Numbered from the stretch's first letter, positions 8,718 through 19,580 are shown. The stretch: 64,000 bases of DNA from Klebsiella planticola ATCC 33531 (GCF_000735435.1 NZ_JMPP01000057.1:1-64000), one strand, 5' to 3'. Made by a program: numbers and translations. Notes: generated from the letters alone by a model not told the origin.

Positions 8718-9686
8718 CTACCAGTGTTCAGCAACCCGGCTTAGCCCCTGCTCCAGGGTCGCAACCTCACCAGTCGCCACCAGGCAGCAAGCCAGCTGAA
8801 TTCTCAGCGAGGTCGGCAGCGGTTCACTCCCCGCTACGCAGCGCTCAATCCAGCGGGCGGTGACCTGAGGATCTTTTGACTCCGGTAGTCCCCCTCCCTC
8901 CTCCGGCAACTCGCTCTGGCGTTCATGCACTACCCGCGTCCCTGAAGCGTCAATCAGGCTAATTTGCGGGTATCGCTGCGGATTGGCATACACTTCACCT
9001 TCCGTCCCGTGCATTAACAGCGCCCGTCCGCCGATCTCGACAAAGAATTTTGCAACCTTGCCCACATATTCCGGGTGAGAAACGCTCGATAAACGTAGCG
9101 CCGCATCTTCAGCAAATGGCGTCGCCAGCTTTGCCAGTGTATGTGCGCTGTTGCGTACGCCCATACGCCAGCGCAGGGCAAGCTGTTTTTCCAGCGGCGG
9201 ACAGAGTACGCCAACCGGAATATACACCGGCTCGTGGCCGTCGAGCCGCGCCTGAGCCTGGCCCGCATGTCGGGTGGCGGGGATCCCCATCAGCTCAAAA
9301 ATCGTTTCCGTCAGCACCCGGGTCGGATCGTGACTGACACCATGCACCACCACCGGAAAACCGAGCTTATGCAGCAAAACGGCCAGCAGAGGGGTCAAAT
9401 TAGCCTGCTTACGCGCGCCGTTATAGCTGGGGATCACAATCGGCATTGGTCTGGCGACAGGCGGCGTCAGACGCAGAGTCTTCTGCTGCATGGCTTCATA
9501 GAAACCTTTCATTTCCGCTTCGCCTTCGCCCTTAATACGCAGGGCAATTAAAATCCCGCCCAGCTCCAGCTCAGCCACCTCGCCGTCAAGCATCCGCGAG
9601 TAAAGCGCGCGGGCAGTATCCACATCCAGGTCACGCGCGTGATTTTTCCCGCGCCCGACTTCTTTAATGATCTTGCTGTAGTCCAT
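8718..9686 (-). CDS. ybiB: YbiB (TrpD2 family), phosphoribosyltransferase-fold nucleic-acid-binding protein
   Basis: A 322-residue protein (E. coli: 320) with the anthranilate phosphoribosyltransferase fold. The family is usually named TrpD2 and is reported to bind nucleic acid rather than make tryptophan intermediates. An N-terminal helical domain opens MDYSKIIKEVGRGKNHARDL. It is followed by the PRT-like core with IPSYNGARKQANLTPL and VVHGVSHDP. The true TrpD pyrophosphate motif GTGGD is absent and reads SYNGARK here, which argues against anthranilate activity. It lies 42 bp downstream of dinG on the same strand and is probably co-transcribed with that SOS gene. Confidence 0.9.
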   Translation of the reverse strand: MDYSKIIKEVGRGKNHARDLDVDTARALYSRMLDGEVAELELGGILIALRIKGEGEAEMKGFYEAMQQKTLRLTPPVARPMPIVIPSYNGARKQANLTPLLAVLLHKLGFPVVVHGVSHDPTRVLTETIFELMGIPATRHAGQAQARLDGHEPVYIPVGVLCPPLEKQLALRWRMGVRNSAHTLAKLATPFAEDAALRLSSVSHPEYVGKVAKFFVEIGGRALLMHGTEGEVYANPQRYPQISLIDASGTRVVHERQSELPEEGGGLPESKDPQVTARWIERCVAGSEPLPTSLRIQLACCLVATGEVATLEQGLSRVAEHW

Positions 9687-9728
9687 CGAAGACTCCTGTT
9701 AGCTGCTCACATCGTCGACATTACACCG

Positions 9729-11873
9729 TTAACGCCGTTTACGACGCGCCTGTTTTACTTTCGTTTTGACGATAACCTCAGGAACGGCAGGCTGTTCTAT
9801 TGGAAAAACGGGCAATGCATTCAGTAGACGCTTACCATAATTTTTGGTCAACAAACGCTTATCATAAATCACCACTTCGCCCCAGCAGCTGTGGCTGCGA
9901 ATCAGGCGTCCGACCTGCTGAATCAGGTTAAAGGAGGCGCTTGGCAGGCTCTGCACTTCAAACGGATAGCGATTCAGGCTCTTGAGCCATTCGCCTTCGG
10001 TAATCACCACCGGACTGTCGATTGGTGGGAAGGCGATTTTATGAATATGTACCTGGCTGAGCAGCTCACCTTTGAGATCCAGCCCTTCGGCAAAGGATTG
10101 TAGCCCCACCAGTACGCTACGCTCCCCTCCTTCGACGCGCTTGCGGTGCAGTTCCACCAGCCGGTAGCGCGGCTTATCGCCCTGTACCAGCAATAGCAGT
10201 CGCAGATCGGGAACGTGTTCCAGGAAACGCTGCATCGCCCGCCCGCTGGCGAACAGCACCAGCATCCCGAGGTGCTTTTTACTTTCAACCTGCTCGCGGA
10301 AATAAGCCGCCATTTCAGCAATATGCTGCTCTTCGTTATCGATTAGCGGTTCATAGTGCATCTGTGGAATAACGATTTTGCCCTGCTCAACATGGTTAAA
10401 GGGGGAATCCAGCGCCACGAAACGATCGCCGGCCTTTTCTTTCAACCCGCTCATCTCCTGCAGGCGTGAAAAGCTGTTCAATGATCGCAGGGTGGCGGAG
10501 GTGACGACAATATGCGGCACGCTGCGCCACAGCAGCCTTTCCAGCTGGTCGCTGACGCGAATGCCGACGCAGTGAAACCAGATATGCGTTTGACCGTCGC
10601 GCATATCGCGCGTCACCCATTTGGTGACCGGCGCGCCGGATGACTGCGCCAGCGATGCCAGCCGCCACAGCTTGCTCTGGCTTTCAAACATCCCCAGCGC
10701 ACGGTTCATTTGCAGCAGAACCCGATGCAGACGTACCACGTCGTGGCTACCGGTTTTTTCCCCGAGGTCGTTAAGAAAGAGCTCCGCCAGCCCGCGCAGC
10801 ATCTCGGTCAGTTTCGCCAGACGCTGGCAGATATCCATCACCTCCTGCGGCAACTCGCCCATCGGGAAACGATGCTCGGCTTCCTGGCCGGCCGGCATAT
10901 AGAGATTAAGGATAGCGTTCAGCGAGGCGATCAGCTCATACAGCTCCTCACAGTGGCCACTCAGGCGCTCGGGATTGGCCAGCGGCGGCGTGGTTTTCGG
11001 CCGAAACTGCTCCATACAGGTCGCCACCAGCTTACTGAACAGATCCAGCTGTAGCCGGTACCATGGGGCGGTCATTTCCGCGCTCATTTCCAGCGCATCG
11101 CGGGCCACGTCCGGCAGATGATGGCCTTCATCGAGCACCAGCAGCAGGTTTTTCGGCTCGGGCAACACGGCTTCGCTCTCCATCGCCGCCATCACCAGCG
11201 CATGGTTCGCCACCACCACTTCCGCCTCCTGAATTTCTCGCCGGGCAACGAAGAACGGACATTCGCGATAGTAGTGGCAGTTGCGGTTGAGGCAGCTGGC
11301 TTTGTCGGTGCTCAGGCGGCTCCAGAGCGCATCATCGACAGGTTTATCGGTGTGATCGCGCAGACCGTCCCAGCGGTAGCTGTCGAGGTCGGTTTTCAGC
11401 GTCGCGCACAGCTTCTGTTCAGCCTGATTATTCGGCGTGAGATCGTCATCGAGAAACGCCAGCAGATCCTGCTGCGTCGGTTCGGTGCTGGCCAGCGCCG
11501 TAAGGTTGCGTGGGCAAACGTAGCGCCCGCGGCCAAACGCGGCGGTAAAACGCAGATCGGGAATAATTTTGCGCAGCAGCGGCAGATCCTTGCTGTAGAT
11601 CTGATCCTGTAGCGCAACGTTGGCGGTGCTCACCACCAGGGTTTTCTGCTGCTCACGGGCGATGGCGATGCCGGGAATCAGGTATGACAGCGTCTTCCCG
11701 ACGCCGGTGGGCGCCTCAATGGCCAGGTGTCGGCCTTCTTCCCCGGCAAGCGTTTTTGCCACATCGGCAATCATCTGCCGCTGTGGCGGACGGGGAATGA
11801 AATCCGGAATCTGTTCCTGAAGCGCCTTATACCAGGCGGCGATTTGCGCTTTTAGCGCAGCGGTCAAAGCCAT
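9729..11873 (-). CDS. dinG: DinG, SOS-inducible 5'-3' DNA helicase with Fe-S cluster
   Basis: XPD-like superfamily 2 helicase that unwinds forks, D-loops and R-loops. The product is 714 residues (E. coli: 716). Walker A is APTGVGKTLSYLIP near residue 55. The iron-sulfur cysteines lie in RYVCPRNL and SCLNRNCHYYRECPFF. The Walker B box is LVLDEGHHLPD, of DEGH type. Motif III, VVTSATLRSL, and the C-terminal QQVGRLIRS follow. A LexA box lies immediately upstream, consistent with damage induction. ybiB follows on the same strand. Confidence 0.96.
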   Translation of the reverse strand: MALTAALKAQIAAWYKALQEQIPDFIPRPPQRQMIADVAKTLAGEEGRHLAIEAPTGVGKTLSYLIPGIAIAREQQKTLVVSTANVALQDQIYSKDLPLLRKIIPDLRFTAAFGRGRYVCPRNLTALASTEPTQQDLLAFLDDDLTPNNQAEQKLCATLKTDLDSYRWDGLRDHTDKPVDDALWSRLSTDKASCLNRNCHYYRECPFFVARREIQEAEVVVANHALVMAAMESEAVLPEPKNLLLVLDEGHHLPDVARDALEMSAEMTAPWYRLQLDLFSKLVATCMEQFRPKTTPPLANPERLSGHCEELYELIASLNAILNLYMPAGQEAEHRFPMGELPQEVMDICQRLAKLTEMLRGLAELFLNDLGEKTGSHDVVRLHRVLLQMNRALGMFESQSKLWRLASLAQSSGAPVTKWVTRDMRDGQTHIWFHCVGIRVSDQLERLLWRSVPHIVVTSATLRSLNSFSRLQEMSGLKEKAGDRFVALDSPFNHVEQGKIVIPQMHYEPLIDNEEQHIAEMAAYFREQVESKKHLGMLVLFASGRAMQRFLEHVPDLRLLLLVQGDKPRYRLVELHRKRVEGGERSVLVGLQSFAEGLDLKGELLSQVHIHKIAFPPIDSPVVITEGEWLKSLNRYPFEVQSLPSASFNLIQQVGRLIRSHSCWGEVVIYDKRLLTKNYGKRLLNALPVFPIEQPAVPEVIVKTKVKQARRKRR

Positions 11874-11886
11874 GAGAAAACCTGAA

Positions 11887-11906
11887 TACTGTATAAACAG
11901 CCACTA
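11887..11906 (-). promoter_or_regulatory. LexA (SOS) box of dinG
   Basis: TACTGTATAAACAGCCACTA begins 14 bp from the dinG start. It is close to the known E. coli dinG operator, with the CTGT half and a compact AT spacer. It predicts LexA repression and SOS induction of dinG. Confidence 0.82.
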
Positions 11907-12013
11907 TTGTGACACTTTTTGCCTGGCAGGAGGAATTACTTTCTGAGCAATGTGGAATGATGCTCGGGATTTATCAATGTACCGGCCGGGAATCACAGGG
12001 CACGCGAGGGAGG

Positions 12014-12089
12014 AACCCGGAGACAGCATGCTTGCTGCTTCCGGGTATCGTTGCGTCATTCGGGCAAAACGTCTTGCCCGGATGACGCA
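12014..12089 (-). repeat. Two REP-like hairpins downstream of rhlE
   Basis: The 200 bp between rhlE and the dinG promoter hold two stem-loops. One pairs ACCCGGA with TCCGGGT (12014-12047). The other is a long near-perfect inverted repeat, TGCGTCATTCGGGCAA with TTGCCCGGATGACGCA (12052-12089). They probably end or stabilise the rhlE transcript and have the look of REP sequences. Confidence 0.65.
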
Positions 12090-12106
12090 TATATGGCGGG
12101 AGGCGG

Positions 12107-13507
12107 TTACTCAGCGGCCGCAGGTTTACGCGGACGACGGCGGCGCTGTTGCTCGCCGGCCGGTTTCGCCTCGCCGATACGGCGTGAAGGCTTTGCCCCG
12201 GCTTTCGGCGCTTCGCCGTCGTTACGCCGCGGCGCCGACTGCTGGCTGCGCCCCTGCCCCTGGGCGTTACGTCCTTGTCCCTGACCGCTGCGGCCCTGGC
12301 TCTGGCCGCGACCGCCGCCACCGCTACGCTGCTGACGACCGTTTTGAATCGGCTCCGCTCTGATAGACGGATCCGGCGCATAGCCATCGACGGCGATGCG
12401 TGGAATCTCTTTTTTCAGCAGACGTTCGATATCATGCAGCAGTTTATGCTCGTCCACGCAGACCAGCGACAGCGCTTCACCGGTGGCGGCTGCGCGACCG
12501 GTACGGCCGATCCGGTGAACGTAATCTTCCGGTACGTTAGGCAGCTCGTAGTTGACGACGTGCGGCAGTTCTTCGATATCCAGACCACGCGCGGCGATAT
12601 CCGTCGCCACCAGCACGCGAATACCGCCGGATTTAAAGTCGGCTAATGCCCGGGTACGCGCCCCCTGGCTCTTGTTGCCATGGATAGCCGCGCTGCGGAT
12701 GCCGTCTTTATTCAGCTGCTCGGCCAGGTGGTTGGCGCCATGTTTGGTGCGGGTAAAGACCAGCACCTGCTGCCAGTTACCTTCACCGATCATCTGCGAC
12801 AGCAGTTCCCGCTTACGTTTCTTATCAACGAAATGGACGTGTTGCGTCACCTGCTCGGAAGCGGTATTGCGGCGAGCCACTTCGATTTCCAGCGGGTTAT
12901 GCAGCAGCTTTTCCGCCAGCGCTTTAATGTCGTCGGAGAAGGTCGCGGAGAACAGCAGGTTCTGGCGCTTCGCCGGAAGCTTCGCCAGCACGCGGCGAAT
13001 ATCATGAATAAAGCCCATATCCAGCATGCGGTCGGCTTCATCAAGCACCAGGATTTCAACCTTGTCCAGGCTGACGGCATTCTGATGTTCAAGATCCAGC
13101 AGGCGCCCAGGGGTGGCCACCAGAACATCGACGCCGCTGCGCAGCTTCATCATCTGCGGGTTAATGCTCACCCCGCCGAAAACCACCAGCGAGCGAATAT
13201 TCAGGTATTTGCTGTAATCGCGAACGTTTTCGCCGATTTGTGCCGCCAGTTCACGCGTTGGCGTGAGGATCAGCGCGCGCACCGGACGACGGCCTTTAGC
13301 ATGCGGCTCTTTCTGAATCAGATGCTGCAGGAGCGGCAGGGTAAAGCCTGCCGTTTTGCCGGTGCCGGTCTGGGCGCTGGCCATCAGATCGCGTCCCTGC
13401 AACACCGCAGGGATAGCCTGCTGCTGAATTGGGGTTGGCTCAAGGTAACCCTGCTCGGCGACAGCGCGCAGGATATCAGGGTTCAGGCCAAGGGAATCAA
13501 AAGACAT
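12107..13507 (-). CDS. rhlE: RhlE, DEAD-box ATP-dependent RNA helicase
   Basis: A 466-residue RNA helicase acting on ribosome assembly and RNA turnover. The DEAD-box motifs appear in order: Q motif ([10 protein letters not shown]), Walker [31 protein letters not shown], and HRIGRTGRA. The last 75 or so residues are a disordered Gly/Gln/Arg tail (repeats of GQGR) ending in a basic RRRRRP segment, typical of RhlE and a likely RNA-binding arm. The start at 13507 gives the family N-terminus MSFDSLGL; upstream residues to 13585 are not conserved. It is divergent from cecR, whose operator palindrome lies between them. Confidence 0.95.
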   Translation of the reverse strand: MSFDSLGLNPDILRAVAEQGYLEPTPIQQQAIPAVLQGRDLMASAQTGTGKTAGFTLPLLQHLIQKEPHAKGRRPVRALILTPTRELAAQIGENVRDYSKYLNIRSLVVFGGVSINPQMMKLRSGVDVLVATPGRLLDLEHQNAVSLDKVEILVLDEADRMLDMGFIHDIRRVLAKLPAKRQNLLFSATFSDDIKALAEKLLHNPLEIEVARRNTASEQVTQHVHFVDKKRKRELLSQMIGEGNWQQVLVFTRTKHGANHLAEQLNKDGIRSAAIHGNKSQGARTRALADFKSGGIRVLVATDIAARGLDIEELPHVVNYELPNVPEDYVHRIGRTGRAAATGEALSLVCVDEHKLLHDIERLLKKEIPRIAVDGYAPDPSIRAEPIQNGRQQRSGGGGRGQSQGRSGQGQGRNAQGQGRSQQSAPRRNDGEAPKAGAKPSRRIGEAKPAGEQQRRRRPRKPAAAE

Positions 13508-13755
13508 AACAACTCCAAACCACCCCGGCCCGTGACAGGCGTAGTTTTCGGGGAGATTATTGCGAATAGAGATGGCAAAAACCACAATGCCATGAAGTGG
13601 CGCAGTCTAGCAGATTTTGTGACGCAGCGCATAAATATCCCCTCAGGGCCGCTGCGCCGGCTAATCCTCGTCACGCGCCGCTTGTAAAGAGTGATGCGAA
13701 ATACGCAAAAGAGAGTATCCACTATTCTGGACAGTGACGCGAATTGGTCATACTC

Positions 13756-13775
13756 TTAATCAATCGATTGATTAA
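13756..13775. promoter_or_regulatory. Perfect 20-bp palindrome, probable CecR operator
   Basis: TTAATCAATCGATTGATTAA is a perfect palindrome 13 bp upstream of cecR in the rhlE-cecR divergent region. TetR regulators usually bind such a site beside their own gene. CecR is known to control both rhlE and its own ybhGFSR operon, so this one site can serve both directions. Confidence 0.85.
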
Positions 13776-13788
13776 TTTTTATCGTGCG

Positions 13789-14466
13789 ATGACGACGACT
13801 CCTGTGACAACCAAAGGCGAACAAGCCAAAAGCCAGCTCATTGCCGCAGCCATCGCCCAGTTCGGCGAATACGGCCTGCACGCCACCACCCGCGATATTG
13901 CCGCGCAGGCCGGGCAAAATATCGCGGCGATCCCCTACTATTTTGGTTCCAAGGACGATCTCTATCTCGCCTGCGCCCAGTGGATTGCCGATTTTATCAG
14001 CCATAATTTTCGTCCGCATGCCGAAGCGGCGGAAACGCTGCTGGCGACAGCTTCTCCGGATAAGGCGGCGATTCGGGTTCTGATTCTGCGCGCCTGTCAG
14101 AATATGATTTTGCTGCTGACCCAGGATGACACGGTCAATTTGAGCAAATTCATCTCCCGCGAGCAGCTTTCTCCTACCCCGGCCTACCAGCTCATCCACG
14201 GGCAGGTGATTGCGCCGCTCCATCGCTACCTGACCCGTTTAATCGGCGCCTTTACCGGCCTCGATGCCGATGACACGGCAATGATTCTGCACACCCACGC
14301 GCTGCTGGGAGAGATTCTGGCCTTCCGCCTTGGGCGGGAAACCATTTTGCTGCGCACCGGATGGACGCAGTTCGACGAAGAAAAAACTGAGCAAATTTAT
14401 CAGGTTATCGCCTGCCATATTGATTTCGTTCTGCAAGGGTTATTGCAAAGGAGCCAGGGATCATGA
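13789..14466 (+). CDS. cecR: CecR, TetR-family repressor of the ybhGFSR exporter
   Basis: A 225-residue TetR regulator orthologous to E. coli CecR (YbiH), linked to susceptibility to cefoperazone and chloramphenicol. The N-terminal helix-turn-helix is visible as [20 protein letters not shown] (about residues 34-53), and the ligand-binding domain follows. The start at 13789 puts the palindromic operator just upstream; an in-frame start at 13744 would run through the operator. The stop overlaps the ybhG start (ATGA), so regulator and pump are translationally coupled. Confidence 0.93.
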   Translation: MTTTPVTTKGEQAKSQLIAAAIAQFGEYGLHATTRDIAAQAGQNIAAIPYYFGSKDDLYLACAQWIADFISHNFRPHAEAAETLLATASPDKAAIRVLILRACQNMILLLTQDDTVNLSKFISREQLSPTPAYQLIHGQVIAPLHRYLTRLIGAFTGLDADDTAMILHTHALLGEILAFRLGRETILLRTGWTQFDEEKTEQIYQVIACHIDFVLQGLLQRSQGS

Positions 14467-15458
14467 AAAAACCCGTCATCATCGTTTTGTTCATACTGCT
14501 GCTGATTGCCGCATTCGGCGGCGGCTGGTGGTGGTATCAAAGCAGCCAGCAAAGGGAGCTGACTCTGTATGGCAACGTCGATATTCGTACCGTGAACATG
14601 AGCTTCCGCGTCGGCGGACGACTGGCATCGCTGAACGTTGATGAGGGCGATAAGATTCAGGCCGGGCAAATACTCGGCCAGCTGGATCGCGCCCCGTATG
14701 AGAACGCCTTACAGCAGGCTCAGGCGAATGTCTCCACCGCTCAGGCGCAGTATGATCTGATGATGGCTGGCTACCGGGCAGAAGAGATAGCCCAGGCCGC
14801 CGCCGCCGTCAAACAGGCGCAGGCCGCGTACGATTACGCGCAGAACTTTTACCAGCGCCAACTGGGGCTACGTCAGAACAGCGCCATCTCGGTGAACGAT
14901 TTGGAAAACGCGCGCTCCTCCCGCGACCAGGCTCAGGCGACGCTAAAGTCCGCGCAGGACAAGCTGCGCCAGTATCGCGCCGGCAACCGGCCGCAGGAAA
15001 TCGCCCAGGCCAAAGCCAGCCTTGAACAGGCGCAGGCGGCCCTGGCGCAGGCTAAACTCGACCTGCACGATACCACGCTTATCGCCCCTTCCGACGGCAC
15101 GCTGATGACCCGCGCCGTCGAACCGGGTAGCATGCTCAGCGCCGGCGGCACGGTCATGACGCTGTCGCTGACTCACCCGGTATGGGTCCGGGCCTACATT
15201 GATGAAAAAAATCTCGGCCAGGCGGTGCCCGGACGAGAAGTGCTGCTCTATACCGATAGTCGCCCGAATCAGCCCTGGCACGGCAAGATTGGCTTTGTGT
15301 CGCCAGTCGCCGAATTTACGCCGAAGACCGTTGAGACGCCAGATTTACGTACTGACCTCGTCTATCGCCTGCGTATTGTCGTCACCGATGCGGATGATTC
15401 GCTGCGCCAGGGAATGCCGGTGACCGTCACCTTCAGCAGCGGGAACGGACATGAGTGA
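14463..15458 (+). CDS. ybhG: YbhG, HlyD-type membrane fusion protein
   Basis: Periplasmic adaptor of the YbhGFSR ABC efflux system, 331 residues as in E. coli (332). A single N-terminal anchor (residues 4-25) precedes a lipoyl-like half ([20 protein letters not shown]). A long Ala/Gln-rich coiled coil follows ([20 protein letters not shown] and repeats), and then the second lipoyl half ([17 protein letters not shown]). It overlaps cecR by 4 bp and ybhF by 8 bp. Confidence 0.93.
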   Translation: MKKPVIIVLFILLLIAAFGGGWWWYQSSQQRELTLYGNVDIRTVNMSFRVGGRLASLNVDEGDKIQAGQILGQLDRAPYENALQQAQANVSTAQAQYDLMMAGYRAEEIAQAAAAVKQAQAAYDYAQNFYQRQLGLRQNSAISVNDLENARSSRDQAQATLKSAQDKLRQYRAGNRPQEIAQAKASLEQAQAALAQAKLDLHDTTLIAPSDGTLMTRAVEPGSMLSAGGTVMTLSLTHPVWVRAYIDEKNLGQAVPGREVLLYTDSRPNQPWHGKIGFVSPVAEFTPKTVETPDLRTDLVYRLRIVVTDADDSLRQGMPVTVTFSSGNGHE

Positions 15459-17190
15459 GGACGTTATCACGCTCAGCGGGCTAACCCGCCGCTTCGCCGG
15501 CATGGATCGGCCCGCCGTTGCGCCGCTCAACTGCACTATCCGCGCCGGCTATGTTACTGGTCTGGTCGGCCCTGACGGCGCCGGGAAAACCACCTTGATG
15601 CGCATGCTCGCCGGGCTACTGAAGGCCGATGACGGCACCGCCAGGGTGATCGGTTTCGACCCGATTGCCGACGATAGCGCGCTGCACGCGGTGCTCGGCT
15701 ATATGCCGCAAAAATTCGGCCTGTACGAAGACCTGACGGTCATGGAAAACCTCTCGCTGTATGCCGACCTGCGCAGCGTTACCGGCGAAACGCGCAGGAA
15801 CACCTTCGCTCGCCTGCTGGAATTTACCTCCCTCGGCCCCTTTACCGATCGCCTGGCGGGGAAACTTTCCGGCGGGATGAAGCAGAAACTGGGGCTCGCC
15901 TGCACCCTGGTGGGTGAGCCAAAAGTCCTGCTGCTTGATGAGCCAGGGGTCGGGGTTGACCCTATCTCCCGCCGTGAACTGTGGCAAATGGTGCATGAAC
16001 TGGCCGGTGACGGGATGCTGATCCTCTGGAGCACCTCCTACCTTGATGAAGCAGAACAGTGCCGCGACGTCCTGCTGATGAATGAAGGCCAGCTGCTTTA
16101 TCAGGGCGAGCCGAAAGCGTTGACCCAAACCATGGCCGGTCGCAGTTTCCTCGTCTCCAGCCGCGAGGAAAATAACCGTCGCCTCCTGCAACGAGCGCTG
16201 AAGCTGCCGCAGATCAGCGATGGCGTCATTCAGGGGAAATCGGTACGCCTGATCCTGAAAAAAGAGGCCACCGTTGAAGAGGTGCAGCGCAACGCTAGCA
16301 TGCCGACGCTGGAGATTGCCGAAACCGCACCGCGCTTTGAAGATGCATTCATCGATCTGCTGGGCGGCGCCGCGACCGCGGAATCGCCGCTGGGCGAAAT
16401 TATCCATCGCGTAGAGGGCACGGCCGATGAGACGGTGATTGAAGCGCAGAGCCTGACCAAAAAATTCGGCGACTTCGCCGCTACCGACCACGTAGATTTT
16501 CGCGTCAAACGTGGGGAGATTTTCGGCCTGCTTGGCCCCAACGGCGCCGGCAAATCCACGACCTTTAAAATGATGTGCGGCCTGCTGGTGCCGACCTCCG
16601 GCAAGGCGCTGGTTCTGGGAATGGATCTGAAAGTCAGTTCCGGGAAAGCGCGCCAGCATCTCGGCTATATGGCGCAGAAGTTTTCGCTGTACGGTAACCT
16701 GACCGTTGAGCAAAACCTGCGCTTCTTCTCGGGCGTTTATGGCCTGCGTGGTCGGGTCCAGAACGAGAAAATCGCCCGGATGAGCGACGCTTTTGGTCTG
16801 AAAAGCATCGCCAGCCATGCGGCCGATGAGCTACCGCTAGGGTATAAGCAGCGTCTGGCGCTGGCCTGCTCGCTGATGCATGAACCCGATATTCTGTTTC
16901 TCGATGAGCCGACGTCAGGCGTCGACCCCATTACCCGCCGCGAGTTCTGGCTGCATATTAATAGCATGGTGGATAAAGGGGTGACGGTGATGGTGACGAC
17001 CCACTTTATGGATGAAGCCGAATATTGCGATCGTATTGGTCTGGTGTATCACGGCAAGCTGATCGCCAGCGGCACGCCGGATGCGCTAAAAGCGCTGGCG
17101 GCAAATGATCAACAGCCCGATCCCACGATGGAGCAGGCCTTTATCACCCTGATCCACGACTGGGATAAGGAGAATGCCGGTGAGCGCTAA
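15451..17190 (+). CDS. ybhF: YbhF, tandem ABC ATPase of the YbhGFSR exporter
   Basis: A 579-residue cytoplasmic ATPase with two ABC domains in one chain. The first has Walker [10 protein letters not shown] and signature [11 protein letters not shown]. The second has Walker [10 protein letters not shown] and a divergent signature, [11 protein letters not shown]. Both Walker B segments are clear ([22 protein letters not shown]). The second switch histidine is present in [10 protein letters not shown], while the first domain has [10 protein letters not shown] with Ser in its place, so the two ATP sites are probably unequal. Drug export and Na+(Li+)/H+ exchange have been reported for this system in E. 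coli. Confidence 0.94.
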   Translation: MSEDVITLSGLTRRFAGMDRPAVAPLNCTIRAGYVTGLVGPDGAGKTTLMRMLAGLLKADDGTARVIGFDPIADDSALHAVLGYMPQKFGLYEDLTVMENLSLYADLRSVTGETRRNTFARLLEFTSLGPFTDRLAGKLSGGMKQKLGLACTLVGEPKVLLLDEPGVGVDPISRRELWQMVHELAGDGMLILWSTSYLDEAEQCRDVLLMNEGQLLYQGEPKALTQTMAGRSFLVSSREENNRRLLQRALKLPQISDGVIQGKSVRLILKKEATVEEVQRNASMPTLEIAETAPRFEDAFIDLLGGAATAESPLGEIIHRVEGTADETVIEAQSLTKKFGDFAATDHVDFRVKRGEIFGLLGPNGAGKSTTFKMMCGLLVPTSGKALVLGMDLKVSSGKARQHLGYMAQKFSLYGNLTVEQNLRFFSGVYGLRGRVQNEKIARMSDAFGLKSIASHAADELPLGYKQRLALACSLMHEPDILFLDEPTSGVDPITRREFWLHINSMVDKGVTVMVTTHFMDEAEYCDRIGLVYHGKLIASGTPDALKALAANDQQPDPTMEQAFITLIHDWDKENAGER

Positions 17191-18313
17191 AATTCTCTCA
17201 TGGCGACGCGTGCGCGCCCTGTGCGTCAAAGAGACGCGGCAGATCGTCCGTGACCCCAGCAGCTGGCTGATTGCGGTGGTCATTCCGCTGCTGCTGCTGT
17301 TTATCTTCGGCTACGGGATCAATCTCGACTCCAGCAAGCTCAAAGTCGGCGTACTGCTGGAGCAACAAAGCGAAGAGGCGCTGGATTTCGTCCACGCCAT
17401 GACCGGCTCACCCTATATTGACGCCACGGTCAGCGACAATCGCCAGCAGCTGATTGAGATGATGCAGGCCGGGCGCATTCGTGGGCTGGTGGTCATCCCG
17501 GTAGACTTCGATCAGAAGATGGCGCGCCCCGGCGATAATGCTCCCATCCAGCTGATTACCGACGGCAGCGAACCCAATACCGCCAACTTTGCCCAGGGCT
17601 ACGTGGAGGGCATCTGGCAAATCTGGCAGCAGCAGCGCGCGGAAGATCGCGGGGAAACCTTCGAACCGCTGATTGATGTACAGATGCGCTACTGGTTTAA
17701 CCCAGCGGCCATCAGCCAGCACTTTATTATTCCCGGCGCTATTACCATCATTATGACGGTGGTCGGCGCGATTCTGACCTCGCTGGTGGTGGCCCGCGAA
17801 TGGGAGCGCGGGACCATGGAGGCGCTGCTGTCGACGGAAATCACCCGCGCGGAGCTGCTGCTGTGTAAGCTGATTCCCTACTATTTCCTCGGCATGCTGG
17901 CGATGCTGCTGTGCATGCTGGTGGCGGTGTTCATCCTCGGCGTGCCGTTTCGCGGTTCGCTGGTGATTCTGTTCTTGATAACCAGCCTGTTTTTGCTCAG
18001 CACCCTCGGGATGGGGCTGCTCATTTCGACCATCACCCGCAACCAGTTTAACGCCGCGCAGGTCGCTCTGAACGCCGCCTTTCTGCCCTCAATTATGCTC
18101 TCCGGGTTTATTTTCCAGATTGACAGTATGCCGGCGGTGATCCGTGCGGTGACCTACATCATCCCGGCGCGCTATTTCGTCAGCACGCTGCAAAGCCTGT
18201 TTCTCGCCGGTAATATTCCGCTGGTGCTGCTGGTGAACACGCTGTTTTTAATCGCCTCGGCGGTGATGTTTATCGGCCTGACCTGGCTGAAAACCAAACG
18301 GCGTCTGGATTAA
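17180..18313 (+). CDS. ybhS: YbhS, ABC-2 type permease subunit
   Basis: A 377-residue inner-membrane permease, exactly the E. coli length with the GTG start at 17180. One membrane segment follows the N-terminus ([20 protein letters not shown]) and a large periplasmic loop comes next. Five further segments include the conserved [14 protein letters not shown] turn and [16 protein letters not shown] is chosen over the ATG at 17174 because AAGGAG sits 7 bases before GTG but only 1 base before ATG. It overlaps the ybhF end by 11 bp. Confidence 0.93.
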   Translation: MSAKILSWRRVRALCVKETRQIVRDPSSWLIAVVIPLLLLFIFGYGINLDSSKLKVGVLLEQQSEEALDFVHAMTGSPYIDATVSDNRQQLIEMMQAGRIRGLVVIPVDFDQKMARPGDNAPIQLITDGSEPNTANFAQGYVEGIWQIWQQQRAEDRGETFEPLIDVQMRYWFNPAAISQHFIIPGAITIIMTVVGAILTSLVVAREWERGTMEALLSTEITRAELLLCKLIPYYFLGMLAMLLCMLVAVFILGVPFRGSLVILFLITSLFLLSTLGMGLLISTITRNQFNAAQVALNAAFLPSIMLSGFIFQIDSMPAVIRAVTYIIPARYFVSTLQSLFLAGNIPLVLLVNTLFLIASAVMFIGLTWLKTKRRLD

Positions 18314-18330
18314 TTCCCCTGCGCGCTTTC

Positions 18331-18418
18331 CCCGGGTTGCGGCGTGAACGCCTTGCCCGGGCTACCTGGGCGCAGTTTCGGTAATGATGTTGGTCGGGTA
18401 AGCGCAGCGCCACCCGAC
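18331..18418. repeat. REP pair (BIME) inside the ybhS-ybhR gap
   Basis: Two inverted REP-like units lie in the 119 bp between ybhS and ybhR. The first starts CCCGGGTTGCGGCGTGAACG and the second is GTCGGGTAAGCGCAGCG followed by CCACCCGAC. The second shares GTAAGCGCAGCGCCACC with the triple array at 40667. An element in the middle of an operon can alter the expression of ybhR relative to ybhS. Confidence 0.75.
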
Positions 18419-18432
18419 ATGAGGAAAGTACT

Positions 18433-19539
18433 ATGTTTCATCGCTTATGGACCTTGATTCGTAAAGAGCTGCAATCGCTGCTGCGCGAACCGCAAACGCG
18501 CGCCATTTTGATTATGCCGGTTCTGATTCAGGTGCTGCTGTTTCCCTTCGCCGCAACGCTGGAAGTGACCAACGCCACCATCGCCATCTACAACGAAGAC
18601 AACGGCCGTCACGCGGTCGAACTGACCCAGCGTTTCGCCCGGGCTAAGGCCTTCACCCATGTGATGCTCCTCAAGAGCCCGCAGGAGATCCGCCCGACGA
18701 TTGATGAGCAAAAAGCGCTGTTGCTCATCCGCTTCCCGGCGGACTTCTCGCGCAATCTCGACACCAACCAGCCCGCCCCGCTCCAGCTCTTACTGGACGG
18801 ACGCAACTCGAACAGCGCGCAAATCGCCGCCAACTATCTCCAGCAGATCGTCAAAAACTATCAGCAGGAGCTGCTGGAAGGGAAAGCGAAGCCGAACAAC
18901 AGCGAGCTGATCGTGCGCAACTGGTATAACCCGAATCTCGATTACAAATGGTTTGTGGTCCCGTCGCTGATCGCGATGATCACCACCATCGGGGTGATGA
19001 TCGTCACGTCTCTCTCGGTGGCCCGCGAGCGGGAGCAAGGCACGCTCGATCAGCTACTGGTTTCGCCGCTGGCCACCTGGCAAATTTTCGTTGGCAAAGC
19101 GGTCCCGGCGCTGATTGTCGCCACGCTGCAGGCGAGCATCGTGCTGGCTATCGGCATCTGGGCGTATCAAATCCCCTTCGCCGGTTCGCTGCTGCTGTTT
19201 TACTTTACGATGGTCATTTACGGTTTGTCGCTGGTGGGATTCGGTCTGCTGATTTCGTCTTTGTGCTCAACCCAGCAGCAGGCTTTCATCGGCGTTTTCG
19301 TCTTTATGATGCCGGCGATCCTGCTCTCCGGCTACGTCTCGCCGGTTGAAAATATGCCGCAGTGGCTGCAGGACGTGACATGGATAAACCCGATTCGTCA
19401 CTTTACTGACATCACCAAGCAGATTTATTTGAAGGATGCAAGTCTGGAGATTGTTTGGGGAAGTTTGTGGCCGCTACTGGTCATAGCGGCCACGACGGGT
19501 TCAGCGGCGTATGCGATGTTCCGCAGAAAGATCGCCTAA
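18433..19539 (+). CDS. ybhR: YbhR, ABC-2 type permease subunit
   Basis: The second permease of the YbhGFSR exporter, 368 residues as in E. coli. It has the same plan as YbhS: one N-terminal membrane segment, a periplasmic loop (about residues 45-170), and then five segments with the conserved [18 protein letters not shown] and [14 protein letters not shown]. YbhS and YbhR form a heterodimer around YbhF. The ribosome site GAGGAAAG follows the REP pair, so ybhR can be translated independently. Confidence 0.93.
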   Translation: MFHRLWTLIRKELQSLLREPQTRAILIMPVLIQVLLFPFAATLEVTNATIAIYNEDNGRHAVELTQRFARAKAFTHVMLLKSPQEIRPTIDEQKALLLIRFPADFSRNLDTNQPAPLQLLLDGRNSNSAQIAANYLQQIVKNYQQELLEGKAKPNNSELIVRNWYNPNLDYKWFVVPSLIAMITTIGVMIVTSLSVAREREQGTLDQLLVSPLATWQIFVGKAVPALIVATLQASIVLAIGIWAYQIPFAGSLLLFYFTMVIYGLSLVGFGLLISSLCSTQQQAFIGVFVFMMPAILLSGYVSPVENMPQWLQDVTWINPIRHFTDITKQIYLKDASLEIVWGSLWPLLVIAATTGSAAYAMFRRKIA

Positions 19540-19549
19540 TCGCCGCTAT

Positions 19550-19580
19550 CGTTCAAATCTGCTGCCAACGGATTTGAACG
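19550..19580. terminator. Hairpin between convergent ybhR and ybhQ
   Basis: CGTTCAAATC and GATTTGAACG form a perfect 10-bp stem around an 11-base loop in the 56 bp between the two stop codons. It lacks a T-run. Its left arm resembles the hairpin inside the ERIC-type element at 7630, so it may be a small dispersed repeat used as a bidirectional 3' end. Confidence 0.55.
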
